A DNA stretch of 64,000 bases from Sorangium cellulosum. GTDB lineage: Bacteria; Myxococcota_A; Polyangia; Polyangiales; Polyangiaceae. Shown one piece after another: positions 43,501 through 51,940 of this stretch (its first letter is position 1; each line of letters begins with the position of its first letter). The stretch spans positions 2,914,001 through 2,978,000 of the forward strand of contig NZ_CP012673.1 of assembly GCF_002950945.1 (NCBI RefSeq), in the 5' to 3' direction. The notes beneath the pieces were generated by a model. That model had not been told where the DNA came from and did not search any database. It was given only the letters and a program-made list of their open reading frames with translations. Both the position numbers and the translations under genes were made by a program.

Positions 43501-44123
43501 TTGCGCTGGATCTCGGAGACGATGTCCCCGACGCGGAGCAGGTTCTGCCGCGTCTGGTCCATCTTCTGCTCGGCCTGCTTCTTCCTGGCCTTGTACTTCG
43601 TGATGCCGGCGGCCTCCTCGATGAGCATCCTCCGGTCCTCCGGGCGCGCCGAGACGATGAGCCCGATCTTGCCCTGCTCGACGATGGAGTAGGCCTTCGT
43701 GCCGACGCCGGTGCCGAGGAAGAGATCGGTCACGTCCTTGAGCCGGACCTGGGTCTTGTTGATGAGGTACTCGCTCGTCCCATCGCGGAAGAGCCGGCGC
43801 GTCACCGCGATCTCGGCGTAGTCCCGGTACTCGAGCGGGAGCTGCGACGCCGCCGTCGGGTCGCTGTTCTCGAACGTGAGCGTCACCTCGGCCATCCCGT
43901 GCTGGGCGCGGGTCTCGGAGCCGTTGAAGATGACGTCCGACATCGACTTACCGCGCAGGTGCTTCGCGCTCTGCTCGCCGATGGCCCACCGGATCGCGTC
44001 GACGATGTTCGACTTGCCACAGCCGTTCGGTCCGACGATGCCCACCACGTCCGTGTCGAAATGGACCACCGTCCGGTCGACGAACGACTTGAACCCGCTG
44101 ATCTCGAGCTTCCGAATGCGCAT
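40518..44123 (-). CDS. smc: chromosome segregation ATPase Smc
   Basis: A 1201-residue SMC protein. MRIRKLEISGFKSFVDRTVV begins the N-terminal head, with Walker A GPNGCGKSN near residue 35. Two long coiled-coil arms, rich in Glu, Arg, Ala and Leu, flank a hinge near residues 500-650 (LLGDRLQCAVVSDVERGMAL). The C-terminal head has the ABC signature MSGGEKALTAVSLIFAIF and Walker B CILDEVDAPLD. It compacts and separates chromosomes as a dimer with kleisin partners, which are not encoded nearby. ATG at 44123; an in-frame upstream extension to 44258 lacks homology. A small helical gene is coupled to its end. Confidence 0.96.
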   Translation of the reverse strand: MRIRKLEISGFKSFVDRTVVHFDTDVVGIVGPNGCGKSNIVDAIRWAIGEQSAKHLRGKSMSDVIFNGSETRAQHGMAEVTLTFENSDPTAASQLPLEYRDYAEIAVTRRLFRDGTSEYLINKTQVRLKDVTDLFLGTGVGTKAYSIVEQGKIGLIVSARPEDRRMLIEEAAGITKYKARKKQAEQKMDQTRQNLLRVGDIVSEIQRNLASLKRQAAKAERYVSYRKELEDLVLHEASHKLLEITVLTQHESVGRAELAEKQQAARTALAAREAEIEVTRLEALACEERAERAQNEAFAADNQVRTHEAEIARARDRLRHLDERLVTAAKEQGELEKTVEELTAEKAQLEAQLAGVEEEEARESELALEQHERLEELRHGERTAEHEVAALRRRAAEATAAVAAAEASLAGFDRRMAEMSQRRAKHEDELGRLMYEAEELDRRRSSLTRNVAELAEGKRLSAEERSRLDVEMKALREQAVASDRAVEHAKNELGQRRNRLRALEELHARLEGVGAGVKNLLKTKDPALLGLVADRIEAPAELTAAFAGLLGDRLQCAVVSDVERGMALLADLSKNNRGRASVIAARPPFVAGATRRPPRGEGVIGPLVDRLVFAPEDEALARALVGDAVVVASVEVASRLAAEGAGCALVALDGTVLREDGVVSGGSGDAVAAGMIEQKREMRALHEFVATKSEEVTALLEAQQKLRLRITEVGTALERARSEAHEGELALVTAEKDLRRAEEQLAAAQKREGVVRGELEDLADNLDAGGSEQQTARDKLEAGRAARDAASAGLEHAEQVAAEWRERVLGQQSVVTERKVKLARVRERAAAARGTVERLTRSCTELSGRIARLDQERTESAAAAGKAAATIVLGREALVRAVAEAHAAQAALTEARRALDEARQAHAGREADVRGLRQELADVSERLRKHELALERLRVEHDHLIEGVRERFRGLELARVVGDYHKRPPVDASHRARIQELTELLDRMGPVNLDAVREHAEAEERYTYYSSQKADLEKALDDLEKAIAQMNRESKRLFKTTYDGINARFKALFPKMFRGGQAELRLTNPDDMLETGIEILAQPPGKKLGNIELMSGGEKALTAVSLIFAIFQFKPSPFCILDEVDAPLDEANVTRYNEAIRSMTSHSQFILITHIKRTMQSVDVLYGVTMQEPGVSKLVSVRINETAKRSEREAAPAAAVA

Positions 44124-44354
44124 GACGTCCTCGGACCGACCAGGCGGACTTAAACGTAGCGTCACAGCACGCCACGTACTGTCACACCTGGCATCCTCGG
44201 GGTCTACGTGCGCTGTCGCCGCGCGGCAAGACAGGAAACCGCTGTCTTGTCCGAGCATTGCGGACCGGGTCTTGCGTTGTCACCACCACCGGGACGGTGT
44301 CGCTGGGCTGCGCGAGCGACGTCTTGAACACATCGTGCGCGCCTGGCAGCCGCC

Positions 44355-44383
44355 TTGACAGGTGGCTAACGTGGCCATATCCC
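44355..44383 (+). promoter_or_regulatory. possible sigma70 promoter of the FmdB-type gene
   Basis: A perfect TTGACA at 44355-44360 is followed after 17 bases by TATCCC at 44378-44383, a weak -10. Transcription would start near 44391, just before the ribosome site GAGGAG (44395-44400) and ATG at 44410. The rest of the 286-base smc-fmdB spacer shows nothing else. Confidence 0.5.
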
Positions 44384-44409
44384 TCGCGTTGTTCGAGGAG
44401 TAGAACGCC

Positions 44410-44757
44410 ATGCCCACATACGAGTACGCCTGCACATCCTGCGCGCATGAATGGGAAGCCGAGCAGTCCATCAAGGAGGCACCGCTTTCGGAGTGCCCGT
44501 CGTGCGGCAACGCGACGGCGCGGCGGCAGATCTCGCGCGGGACGGGGTTCATTCTCAAGGGCGGTGGCTGGTACTCCGACCTGTACGCCTCGGGCTCGAA
44601 CAAGCCGCCCGCGAAGTCGGACAGCGGCTCGGGCAGCGGCGGGTCCGAGGGGAAGGGGTCGGCGGACAGCGGCTCGACCAGCTCGGGCAGCTCCTCGCCG
44701 GCCGGCGGCAGCACCAAGAGTGACGCCGGCGCGTCGTCGACGACCGCGGCGGCCTGA
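44410..44757 (+). CDS. FmdB-family zinc ribbon protein
   Basis: A 115-residue protein with an N-terminal zinc ribbon: MPTYEYACTSCAHEWEAEQS and ECPSCGNATARRQ supply two CxxC pairs. PTYEY at the start and the Gly-Phe (GTGF) after the ribbon are typical of FmdB/putative regulatory proteins. The C-terminal half is a Ser/Gly/Lys-rich low-complexity tail, common in this family. Its role is poorly known; the name comes from formamidase regulation in Methylophilus. Ribosome site GAGGAG lies 9 bases upstream. Confidence 0.88.
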   Translation: MPTYEYACTSCAHEWEAEQSIKEAPLSECPSCGNATARRQISRGTGFILKGGGWYSDLYASGSNKPPAKSDSGSGSGGSEGKGSADSGSTSSGSSSPAGGSTKSDAGASSTTAAA

Positions 44758-44939
44758 CAGCAGCTCGCGCCGCTCGGCGGCTTGCCTGAGGGAGCCCGGC
44801 GCCGCCCGGCGCGATCGGCGCACCTCGACGGGCGCGTCCGGCGGCGCGGCGCCGCGGTGCTGCGGCCGAAAAGCGTTTGCTCGTGCGCCGGCCGTGCTGC
44901 GTGTCCACCTGTGCCAGGGGCGGTGCTAGGGTGGCCGGA

Positions 44940-46034
44940 ATGGATGAGAGAAAGCGACTTGAGGAGCTCCGCCGGCAGCTCATGGAGCTGGATCAAGAAA
45001 TCCTGCGAAGCATCGAGCGCCGGGCCCGCATCACGCATGACCTGGCCAAGCTGAGGACGGGGACGGCGCGGTTCTCGCCGACGGCAGACGCGGCCCACAT
45101 GCAGGCGCTGGAGCGCGCCGCGACGCCGCCGTTCCCGCAGCGCGCCGTTCGACCGATCTTCGTCGCCATCGACGCCGCCTCGCGCGCCTACGACGTCGCG
45201 CCCCGGGTCGCGTTCCTGGGCGCCGAGGGCGACTTCTGCTGGACCGCGGCGCACGATCACTTCGGGATCGGCGGCGAGTTCGTCCGCGTCGACAGCCCCT
45301 CCGTGGCCATCGAGGAGGTCGCGCGCTCGCGCGTGGACTTCGCCGTGGTCCCGTACGAGTCGCTCAAGGAGGGGCCGATCTTCCCGACGATCCAGGCGAT
45401 CGCCGGCGCCGATCTCAAGGTGGTCGGCGAGCGCCAGCTGGTGCAGGCGCTCGACCTCGTGAACCGGACCGGCAACCTCGCGGACGTCGAGCGGGTCTAC
45501 ACCTCGCCGCAGGATCACGTGGCCTGCGTGAACTACCTCGAGATCCAGCACCCGCGCGCGCTGGTGCTCGACGTGCGCAGCCCGCAGGCCGCCTGGGATC
45601 TCGCGGCCGAGGGCGACGGCAGCGCCGCGATCGTCCCCCGCGGCTTCCGCGGCGCCGAGGAGCTCCAGGTCGCCCGCGAGAACGTCGGCGACGAGGGGGA
45701 GATCCGGATCCGCTACGCGGTGCTCTCGCGCTTGCCCGCGCCGCGCTCGGGCCACGACGCCACGGCGCTCCTCTTCAGCGTCCACGATCGGCCCGGCGCG
45801 CTCCACGACATCCTCCAGCACTTCAAGGAGCGCAGCTGCAACCTCCGGCGGGTCCACTCCCGCCCCATCCCCGGCGAGGGCTGGGACTACGTCTTCTACG
45901 TGGAGGTCAGCGGCCACACGACCGATCGCGCGCTCGTCGCGGCGCTCGAGGGCGTGAAGCGCGAGATCAAGATGCTGAAGATCATCGGCTCCTTCCCCCT
46001 GGAGCGCCCCGACCCGCAGCACGAGCGCGCTTGA
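44940..46034 (+). CDS. P-protein-like (chorismate mutase / prephenate dehydratase / ACT) with altered active sites
   Basis: A 364-residue protein with the domain order of bifunctional PheA: helical AroQ mutase-like region (residues 5-85), prephenate dehydratase-like fold (88-265) and ACT domain (275-350). The ACT domain keeps RPGALHDILQHFKER and HSRP with WDYVFYVEVSGH, the phenylalanine-binding part. The dehydratase motifs are changed: VPYESLKEG (137-145) for the usual PIENS, TSPQ (188-191) for SHPQ, and IRY (257-259) for TRF, losing the catalytic Thr. The mutase part also lacks some conserved residues. It could be a divergent enzyme or a phenylalanine-sensing regulator. The lipoprotein gene downstream overlaps or abuts it. 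Confidence 0.75.
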   Translation: MDERKRLEELRRQLMELDQEILRSIERRARITHDLAKLRTGTARFSPTADAAHMQALERAATPPFPQRAVRPIFVAIDAASRAYDVAPRVAFLGAEGDFCWTAAHDHFGIGGEFVRVDSPSVAIEEVARSRVDFAVVPYESLKEGPIFPTIQAIAGADLKVVGERQLVQALDLVNRTGNLADVERVYTSPQDHVACVNYLEIQHPRALVLDVRSPQAAWDLAAEGDGSAAIVPRGFRGAEELQVARENVGDEGEIRIRYAVLSRLPAPRSGHDATALLFSVHDRPGALHDILQHFKERSCNLRRVHSRPIPGEGWDYVFYVEVSGHTTDRALVAALEGVKREIKMLKIIGSFPLERPDPQHERA

Positions 46035-46048
46035 GATCGAGGACGACG

Positions 46049-47074
46049 ATGCGGACGCCGCTGCACCCCCGGAGCGCCGCCGCGCTGCGCCGCGCGGCGG
46101 TCGCGCTCGCGCTCGCCGGGCTCGCCGTCCCCCCGCTCGCCGGCTGCGGCGGCGCGGACGACAGCCTCGCGCTGGTCGGCGGAGGGAAGATCGACGCGAC
46201 GGCGGTCGACCGGGATCCCCTGGCCGTGCTGCCGAGCGGGGTGGTGATGCTCGGCTACCTCGACGCGGCGGCGCTGTTCGCGTCGAGCCTGGGCGGCGAG
46301 GTCAACCAGCTCGTCACGGGCCTGCTCCCGCTGGGCCCCGAGTCGAACTTCGTGCCGGCGCGCGACGTCGTGAAGGTCTACGGCGGCCTGTACGCGATGC
46401 AGGGCGCGGACTTCTTCGCGGTCGTGCAGGGCAACTTCGACGTCGAGGCGATCCGCCGCGCCGCCGACGCGCGGACCGCCACCGCCTCGGGCGCGCCGCT
46501 CGTGAAGACGCCCTACGCCGGCGCCGACATCTTCACGGCCGGCAACGTCGGCTTCGTCGTGCTCACGCCGCACACGATCCTCACCGGCAACGAGACCGGC
46601 CTCCGGCGGGCCCTCGACCGGCTCCGCTCCGCCGACAAGCTGGAGCGCGCCGTGCCCTCGTGGATGGTCGATCTCATCGGCACGAAGAGCGCGTCGTTCG
46701 CCATGGCCGGCGACCTCTCGAGCCAGCCCGCCGTCTCGTCCGCGGCCGGACAGCTGCCGTTCCTCTCGGGCCTCCGTTACGTGCGCGTCATCGGCAACTT
46801 CCAGCCGCCGGGCGTGAACTTCGCCGGCGCGCTCACGTACACGGACCCGCAGAGCGCGGCGAACGGCGCCGTCGCGCTCCGCGATTTCGAGCGGATCGCC
46901 AAGATCGCGACGCTGCTCTCGTCGTGGGGCTTCGGCTACGGCTCGGTCCCGCCGATGCAGGTCGCGCAGCGCGAGAACGACGTCGCGTTCACGGTGCCCC
47001 TCGGCGAGGGGATCGTGCGCATGCTCCTCCGCTCCGCCGCCGAGACGGCGCGGACCCTGACGTACGTGCGCTGA
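46049..47074 (+). CDS. probable lipoprotein of unknown function
   Basis: A 341-residue protein with a classical lipoprotein signal ending LAGC after a hydrophobic Leu/Ala stretch. The mature part has no recognised domain: SGVVMLGYLDAAALFASSLG and DFFAVVQGNFDVEAIRRAAD resemble a periplasmic alpha/beta fold, with a later segment about self-similar in style (DLIGTKSASFAMAGDL). ATG at 46049 follows GAGG at good spacing; a TTG at 46031 overlapping the upstream stop is an alternative. It follows the P-protein-like gene by 14 bases, so the two are probably one operon, though the functional link is unclear. Confidence 0.7.
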   Translation: MRTPLHPRSAAALRRAAVALALAGLAVPPLAGCGGADDSLALVGGGKIDATAVDRDPLAVLPSGVVMLGYLDAAALFASSLGGEVNQLVTGLLPLGPESNFVPARDVVKVYGGLYAMQGADFFAVVQGNFDVEAIRRAADARTATASGAPLVKTPYAGADIFTAGNVGFVVLTPHTILTGNETGLRRALDRLRSADKLERAVPSWMVDLIGTKSASFAMAGDLSSQPAVSSAAGQLPFLSGLRYVRVIGNFQPPGVNFAGALTYTDPQSAANGAVALRDFERIAKIATLLSSWGFGYGSVPPMQVAQRENDVAFTVPLGEGIVRMLLRSAAETARTLTYVR

Positions 47075-47105
47075 TCCGGGCGCGCGCGTCGACCCGCGCG
47101 CGGCG

Positions 47106-49820
47106 TCACGCCCTGCGGGGCGGCGGGCGCGCAGGCGGCGCGGCGTGGGCGGGGTCGTCCGGCCACGCGTGTTTCGGGTAACGGCGGCGGAGCTCCTTGG
47201 CGATCGCGGGGTAGTGGCGCGCCCAGAACCCCGACAGGTCGGTCGTGACCTGCACCGGGCGCTGGTTCGGCGCGCAGAGGTGCAGCACCACGGGCACCCG
47301 CCCGCCCGCGACCCGAGGCCCCTCCGCCATGCCGAAGAAGTCCTGCAGGCGCGACGCGAGCGACGGCGGCGCGCCCGCCGTGTACTCGAGGCGCGCCCGC
47401 CGGCCGCCGGGCAGCACGATCGACTCGGGGGCGAGCTCGGCGAGCGCCCGCGCCTTCGCGGGGCTCAGCGAGGCTTGCACGGCGAAAGCCAAGTCCGCGT
47501 CGCGGAGCTCTGCGAAGCTCCGCCGCCCTTCGCAGAGCCCCTCGAGCGCGGCGAGCACGGCGTCCTCCCCCACGTCGGGCAGCTCGGCGTCGGGGCAATG
47601 CGCGCGCACGAACGCGACCCGCGCGAGCCAGCGATCGAGCGCGTCGCCCTTCGCGAACGCCCGCCACCCCTTCGCCTTCGCCTGCGCGGCGAGCTCCCGC
47701 GCCGCCGCGCTGGACAGCGGCCCGCCCGCGTCCATGGCGGGCCGCGCCTCGTCCAGCACGAGCGCGTCGTACGAGAGGCGGCGGACGACCTCGACGCGCT
47801 CTGCGGCGGCGTTCCACGTCGCCTCCGTCGTGTCCCGGATCGCGTCGGTGAAGAGATCGAGCAGCCAGTCGGCGTCGATCGCGCTCGCCGCCCGGACGAC
47901 CGTGCGCGCCGCGCGCCCCTCGCTGCGCTCCTCGATGTCGACCGCGACCACGAGGTCCACTTCGTCGACCGCGCTCGCCTCGGAGAGCGCGGCCGTGCCG
48001 CCCGCGGCGAGGACGACCTCGCGCCCGCTGCGCCCCGACGCGTTCGCAGGGCGGCGGAGCCGCCCCACCCGGTCGGGGTACCCGGTGAGGATCGCGATGC
48101 GCTGGGCGACCTCGCGCGCCTCCGCGGTCTCCGGCGGCGCCGCGAGCCGGTGGTCGGCGAGCCGCGCGAGCTGCTTGCGCGTGCGCTCCACCGAGAGCGC
48201 GCGCGCCGGGTCGATGCCCAGCCACCGCAGCCGATCCGCCGCGAAGCGCGCGCGGTCCGCCTCCTCGAAGGTCTGGAGCGCGGCGAGCAGGTCGGAGCTG
48301 TGCCGCGCGTCGCCGCGCCGGCCCTGCGCCTCCCGCGGGCCCGCGGGCGCGCCGAGATCGCGCTCGGCGGCGAGCGCGGCGAGCGTGCACCCGTCGTCGG
48401 CGATCCCGCGCCGCTCGGCCTCCACGATCATCCGCGCCTGCCGCGGGTGCGCCGGGAAGCGCAGCATCCGCCGCCCCGCCTTCGTCACGCGCCGCCCCTC
48501 GTCGAGCGCGCCGAGCCGCACGAGCAGCGCCTCGGCCGCGGCGAGCGCGGCGGGCGGCGGCGCCTCGAGCCACCCGAACCCCTCGAGATCCGCGACGCCC
48601 GCGGCGCAGAGCTCGAGCACCGTCTCCGCGAGATCGAGCCGGCGGATCTCGGGCGCCTCGTGCTCCGGCCGCGCGGCGAGGTCCCCGCGCGTGTAGAGCC
48701 GGACGCAGCGGCCGGGCCTCGTCCGGCCGGCGCGCCCCGCGCGCTGCGCCGCGGAGGCGCGGGCGATCGGCGCGACGCGGAGCGTCGGCAGCCCCGACCA
48801 GGGCGCGTGCGCGGCCACGCGCGCGAGCCCGCTGTCGACGACCGCCACGACGCCATCGATGGTCACCGACGTCTCGGCGACGTTGGTCGAGAGGATGATC
48901 TTGCGGCGGTCCGCGGGGCGCACCGCGCGGTCCTGCTCCGCGGCCGAGAGCGATCCGTGCAGGGGCAGGAGCAGGAGGTCCGCGCTCTTCGCGAGGGCCG
49001 CGCACGCCTCCATCGACCGCCTGATCTCCGCGGATCCCGGCAGGAACACGAGCACGTCGCCGTCGAGCCCCTCCTCGAGGAGCTGCCGCACCGACGAGGC
49101 GACCAGGCTCTCGAGCGTGCGGTCGCCCCAGTGCGCGGGCGCGCGGCGATCGCCGGCGTGGGCCGGCGCGTTCACCCGGGCGCTCGGCAGGTGCTCGATC
49201 GCGACGTCGAACATCCGCCCCTCGGCGCGCACGATCGGCGCCGCGGCGGTCTCGGCCTCCGGAGCGCCCTGGCCGCCGCCCGGCGCGGGGGCGGCCGGCG
49301 CGCCCGCTCCGCCGAGGAACGCCGCGATCGGCCCGGGGTCGAGCGTCGCGGACATCACGACGATCCGGAGATCGGGCCGCGCGCCGCGCTGCAGGCGGCG
49401 GAGCAGCGCGAGCGCGACGTCGCCCGCGAGGTGCCGCTCGTGGAACTCGTCGAGCACCACGGCGCTGACGCCGCGGAGCTCGCGATCGACGAGGAGCCGC
49501 CGCGTGAGCACGCCCTCCGTCACGAAGCGGATCCGCGTGGCCGGGCCGGCGGCCTCCTCGAAGCGCATCGTGTAGCCCACGGTCTCGCCGACGCGCTCGC
49601 CGAGCTCCTCGGCCACGCGCCGCGCCGACAGGCGCGCGGCGAGCCGCCGCGGCTCGAGCACCAGGATCTCGCCGCGCTCCGCGAACCCCGCGTCGAGCAG
49701 CGCGCGCGGCACGCGCGTCGTCTTGCCCGCGCCGGGCGGCGCCTCGAGCACCACGCTCGGGCGCGCGCGCAGGGTGGCGCAGAGGTCGGGGAGGATCGGA
49801 TCGATCGGCAGCGGCTGCAT
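47106..49820 (-). CDS. hrpB: ATP-dependent helicase HrpB
   Basis: A 904-residue DEAH-type RNA helicase. Walker A is LEAPPGAGKTTRVPRALLDA, the DEAH box is VVLDEFHERHLAGD, motif III is VMSATLDPGPIA, and motifs V and VI (LSTNVAETSVTIDGVVAVVD, then AQRAGRAGRTRPGRC) follow. The C-terminal region with LEYTAGAPPSLASRLQDFFG and ...GFWARHYPAIAKELRRRYPKH is the HrpB-specific domain. Length is slightly above E. coli HrpB. Its RNA target is unknown in most bacteria. It converges with the lipoprotein gene and is divergent from the amidase gene, 89 bases away. Confidence 0.95.
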   Translation of the reverse strand: MQPLPIDPILPDLCATLRARPSVVLEAPPGAGKTTRVPRALLDAGFAERGEILVLEPRRLAARLSARRVAEELGERVGETVGYTMRFEEAAGPATRIRFVTEGVLTRRLLVDRELRGVSAVVLDEFHERHLAGDVALALLRRLQRGARPDLRIVVMSATLDPGPIAAFLGGAGAPAAPAPGGGQGAPEAETAAAPIVRAEGRMFDVAIEHLPSARVNAPAHAGDRRAPAHWGDRTLESLVASSVRQLLEEGLDGDVLVFLPGSAEIRRSMEACAALAKSADLLLLPLHGSLSAAEQDRAVRPADRRKIILSTNVAETSVTIDGVVAVVDSGLARVAAHAPWSGLPTLRVAPIARASAAQRAGRAGRTRPGRCVRLYTRGDLAARPEHEAPEIRRLDLAETVLELCAAGVADLEGFGWLEAPPPAALAAAEALLVRLGALDEGRRVTKAGRRMLRFPAHPRQARMIVEAERRGIADDGCTLAALAAERDLGAPAGPREAQGRRGDARHSSDLLAALQTFEEADRARFAADRLRWLGIDPARALSVERTRKQLARLADHRLAAPPETAEAREVAQRIAILTGYPDRVGRLRRPANASGRSGREVVLAAGGTAALSEASAVDEVDLVVAVDIEERSEGRAARTVVRAASAIDADWLLDLFTDAIRDTTEATWNAAAERVEVVRRLSYDALVLDEARPAMDAGGPLSSAAARELAAQAKAKGWRAFAKGDALDRWLARVAFVRAHCPDAELPDVGEDAVLAALEGLCEGRRSFAELRDADLAFAVQASLSPAKARALAELAPESIVLPGGRRARLEYTAGAPPSLASRLQDFFGMAEGPRVAGGRVPVVLHLCAPNQRPVQVTTDLSGFWARHYPAIAKELRRRYPKHAWPDDPAHAAPPARPPPRRA

Positions 49821-49909
49821 GGCGTGTGCGACCTCGGCGCGCGCGGGGCGCGGGGCGCCTCAGCCTAGCAACGCTTCCGGCGCGCGGGCCTGTGATACTC
49901 GTCGGATCC

Positions 49910-51493
49910 ATGAGCGCCTCGACCGATCCCACCCGGCTCTCCGCGACCGTGCTCTCGGCCCTGCTCGCCGCGCGCGAGATCAGCGCGGAGGAGGCCGCGC
50001 GTGCGCACCTCGCGCGCATCGACGCGCTCGACCCGAAGATCCGCGCGTTCACCCATGTATTCCGCGACGAGGCGCTCGCGACGGCCCGCGCCCTCGACGA
50101 CGAGCGCCGCCGCGGGGAGGTCCGCGGTCCGCTCCACGGGCTCCCGGTCACCATCAAGGAGTCGCTCGACATGGCCGGCATGGCCTCCACCCTCGGCGTC
50201 GCGTCCCGAAAGGGCCACCAGGCGGCCAGCGACGCGGGGGTGACGGCGCTGCTCCGGCGCGCGGGCGCCGTGATCCTGGGGCGCACGAACGTGTCGCAGC
50301 TGCTCCTTTACCACGAGGCGCGCAACCCCCTCTTCGGCCAGACGGCGAGCCCGTGGAGCCTCGAGCACAGCCCGGGCGGCTCGTCCGGCGGCGAGGCCGC
50401 CGCGATCGCCGCGGGCATGTCGCCGCTCGGCATCGGCACGGACATCGGCGGCAGCATCCGCATCCCCGCGCATTTCAGCGGCATCGCGGGGTTCAAGCCC
50501 ACGCTCGATCGCTGGACCAACCAGGGGAGCAACACGGCGCTGGTCGGACAGGAGGCGATCCGCGCGCAGGTCGGCCCGATGGCGAGGAGCGCCCGCGACC
50601 TCGCGCTCGTCATGGCCGAGCTCGATCCTGCGGCGATGGCCGAGCTCGACGTGCGCGTGCCGCCGTTCCCCCTCACCGAGCCGGCGAGCGTCGAGGTCGC
50701 GCGGCTGCGCGTGGGGTTCTACTGCGACGACGGCCTCGTCCCCTCATCGACCGCCGTCGCCCGCGCGGTCGTGAAGGCGGCGTCGGCCCTGCGCGCGCGC
50801 GGCGCCACGGTCGTGCCGTTCACGCCGCCCGGGATCCCCGACGCCATCTACGGCTACTTCGCGGCGCTCTCCGCGGACGGCGGCGCGACGGCGCTGTCGA
50901 TCACGGGGAGCGGCGACGGCGCGGAGATCGACGTCGCGCTGCGGTCGCTGCGCACGCTGGCGACGCTCCCGCCGATCGCGCGTCGCGCCGCGGCGCGCGT
51001 GGCCGGGCTCGCAGGCGAGCGGAGGCTCCAGCGCCTGCTCGAGGTCACCGGGCCGAAGTCCGTCTCCGAGCTCTGGGGCATCACGCACGCCCTCCGCAGC
51101 GCGCGCGCCGCGATCGCGTCGGCGATGCGCGCCGAGTCGCTCGACGTGCTGCTCTGCCCTCCGTACGCGACGCCCGCGCTGCCGCACGCCGCGTCGCGCG
51201 ACTTCGCCCTCGCGGGCAGCGCGGCGATGCTCTGGAACCTCGCCCAGTTCCCGGCGGGCGTCGTGCCGGTGACCCGCGTGCGGGCCGAGGAGGCGCGCCG
51301 CGAGCGGCCGCGCGACCGCCTGGAGCGGCGCGCCGCCGAGGTCGACGCGAAGAGCGAGGGGCTGCCCGTGGGGGTGCAGGTGGTCGGCTACCCCTTCACC
51401 GATCACGTGGTGCTGGCCGCGATGATCGCCATCGAGGACGAGCTCGCCAGCGAGCCGGATCGGCCGGTCACGCCGGTCGTTCCGCCCGCGTGA
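49910..51493 (+). CDS. amidase-signature family protein
   Basis: A 527-residue enzyme of the amidase-signature family, which hydrolyses amides with a Ser-cisSer-Lys triad. The Lys is in PVTIKESLDMAG, the Gly/Ser loop is HSPGGSSGGEAAAIAAG with the cis-Ser, and the nucleophile is in GTDIGGSIRIPAHFSG. These match the fatty-acid-amide-hydrolase-like and GatA-like members; the long C-terminal part with LGIT-like and ALAG-rich segments is nearer the former. No gatB or gatC is adjacent, so a tRNA amidotransferase role is unlikely. ATG at 49910. Confidence 0.92.
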   Translation: MSASTDPTRLSATVLSALLAAREISAEEAARAHLARIDALDPKIRAFTHVFRDEALATARALDDERRRGEVRGPLHGLPVTIKESLDMAGMASTLGVASRKGHQAASDAGVTALLRRAGAVILGRTNVSQLLLYHEARNPLFGQTASPWSLEHSPGGSSGGEAAAIAAGMSPLGIGTDIGGSIRIPAHFSGIAGFKPTLDRWTNQGSNTALVGQEAIRAQVGPMARSARDLALVMAELDPAAMAELDVRVPPFPLTEPASVEVARLRVGFYCDDGLVPSSTAVARAVVKAASALRARGATVVPFTPPGIPDAIYGYFAALSADGGATALSITGSGDGAEIDVALRSLRTLATLPPIARRAAARVAGLAGERRLQRLLEVTGPKSVSELWGITHALRSARAAIASAMRAESLDVLLCPPYATPALPHAASRDFALAGSAAMLWNLAQFPAGVVPVTRVRAEEARRERPRDRLERRAAEVDAKSEGLPVGVQVVGYPFTDHVVLAAMIAIEDELASEPDRPVTPVVPPA

Positions 51494-51590
51494 CGCGTGA
51501 CGCGACGAGCGCCGGGAGCGCGCCGGCGCCCGGACCGACGTGCGGAGCCGCGCCGCCGTCGACCGGCGCTCGCGGCGCCGACGCGTGTTG

Positions 51591-51696
51591 AGACCCCACA
51601 AAGCCGAAAGGTCCGCCGGAGAACCTACTCCGCCGGACCAGTCAGACCCCACAAAGCCGAAAGGTCCGCCGGAGAACCTTCTCCGCCGGACCAGTC
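51591..51696. repeat. two 53-base tandem repeats with hairpins, abutting tRNA-Pro
   Basis: Units at 51591-51643 and 51644-51696 are identical except for one base. Each contains an imperfect inverted repeat, GGTCCGCCGGAG and CTCCGCCGGACC, with one mismatch. On the minus strand the second unit begins exactly at the 3' end of the tRNA-Pro gene, and each hairpin is followed by CTTT, so they may terminate the tRNA transcript or mark a duplicated mobile or attachment-like sequence. The boundary coincides with the tRNA acceptor end. Confidence 0.75.
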
Positions 51697-51769
51697 GGGG
51701 CGAGTGGATTCGAACCACCGACCCCTTGACCCCCAGTCAAGTGCGCTAACCAGGCTGCGCTACGCCCCG
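51695..51769 (-). tRNA. tRNA-Pro (anticodon GGG)
   Basis: A 75-base cloverleaf on the minus strand. The acceptor stem CGGGGCG pairs perfectly with CGCCCCG and the discriminator is A, as expected for Pro. The D arm (GCGC AGCCTGGTTA GCGC), the anticodon arm CTTGA-CTGGGGG-TCAAG with anticodon GGG, and the T arm GGTGG-TTCGAAT-CCACT (one G-U pair) are all present. CCA is not encoded. It reads CCC and CCU codons, abundant in GC-rich DNA. Confidence 0.96.
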
Positions 51770-51809
51770 AGCCACTCCGCCGCCACGTTTCGGTGCGGAG
51801 CGAGGGCGC

Positions 51810-51837
51810 ACCGTAGTCGAAGCCTCGGGGATTGCAA
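51810..51837 (-). promoter_or_regulatory. possible promoter of tRNA-Pro
   Basis: On the minus strand TTGCAA (51837-51832) and TACGGT (51815-51810) are 16 bases apart, about 40 bases upstream of the tRNA 5' end. Both are moderate matches to vegetative promoter elements. The location is right, the strength doubtful. Confidence 0.35.
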
Positions 51838-51940
51838 GGGGATCGCAACGTGCATCGCGCATGTCGTTCCCGACGTGCGCCAGCAGCATGAAACCCGGGG
51901 CGGACGCCCCGTCCGGAGCCTCCGCGAGGAGGCCGCGATC

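Noticed and set aside
41229..44153. A 974-residue plus-strand open frame opposite smc
   Set aside because: It mirrors the smc codons on the other strand; third-position GC and composition are those of a shadow frame, while smc has full SMC motifs.
47145..49868. A 907-residue plus-strand open frame opposite hrpB
   Set aside because: Shadow of hrpB, very rich in Arg, His, Leu and Glu without any domain.
49910..51493. GatA subunit of tRNA amidotransferase
   Set aside because: No gatB or gatC nearby, and the sequence is closer to general amidases of the signature family.
51591..51696. CRISPR array or IS end
   Set aside because: Only two directly adjoining copies with no spacers, no cas or transposase gene nearby.
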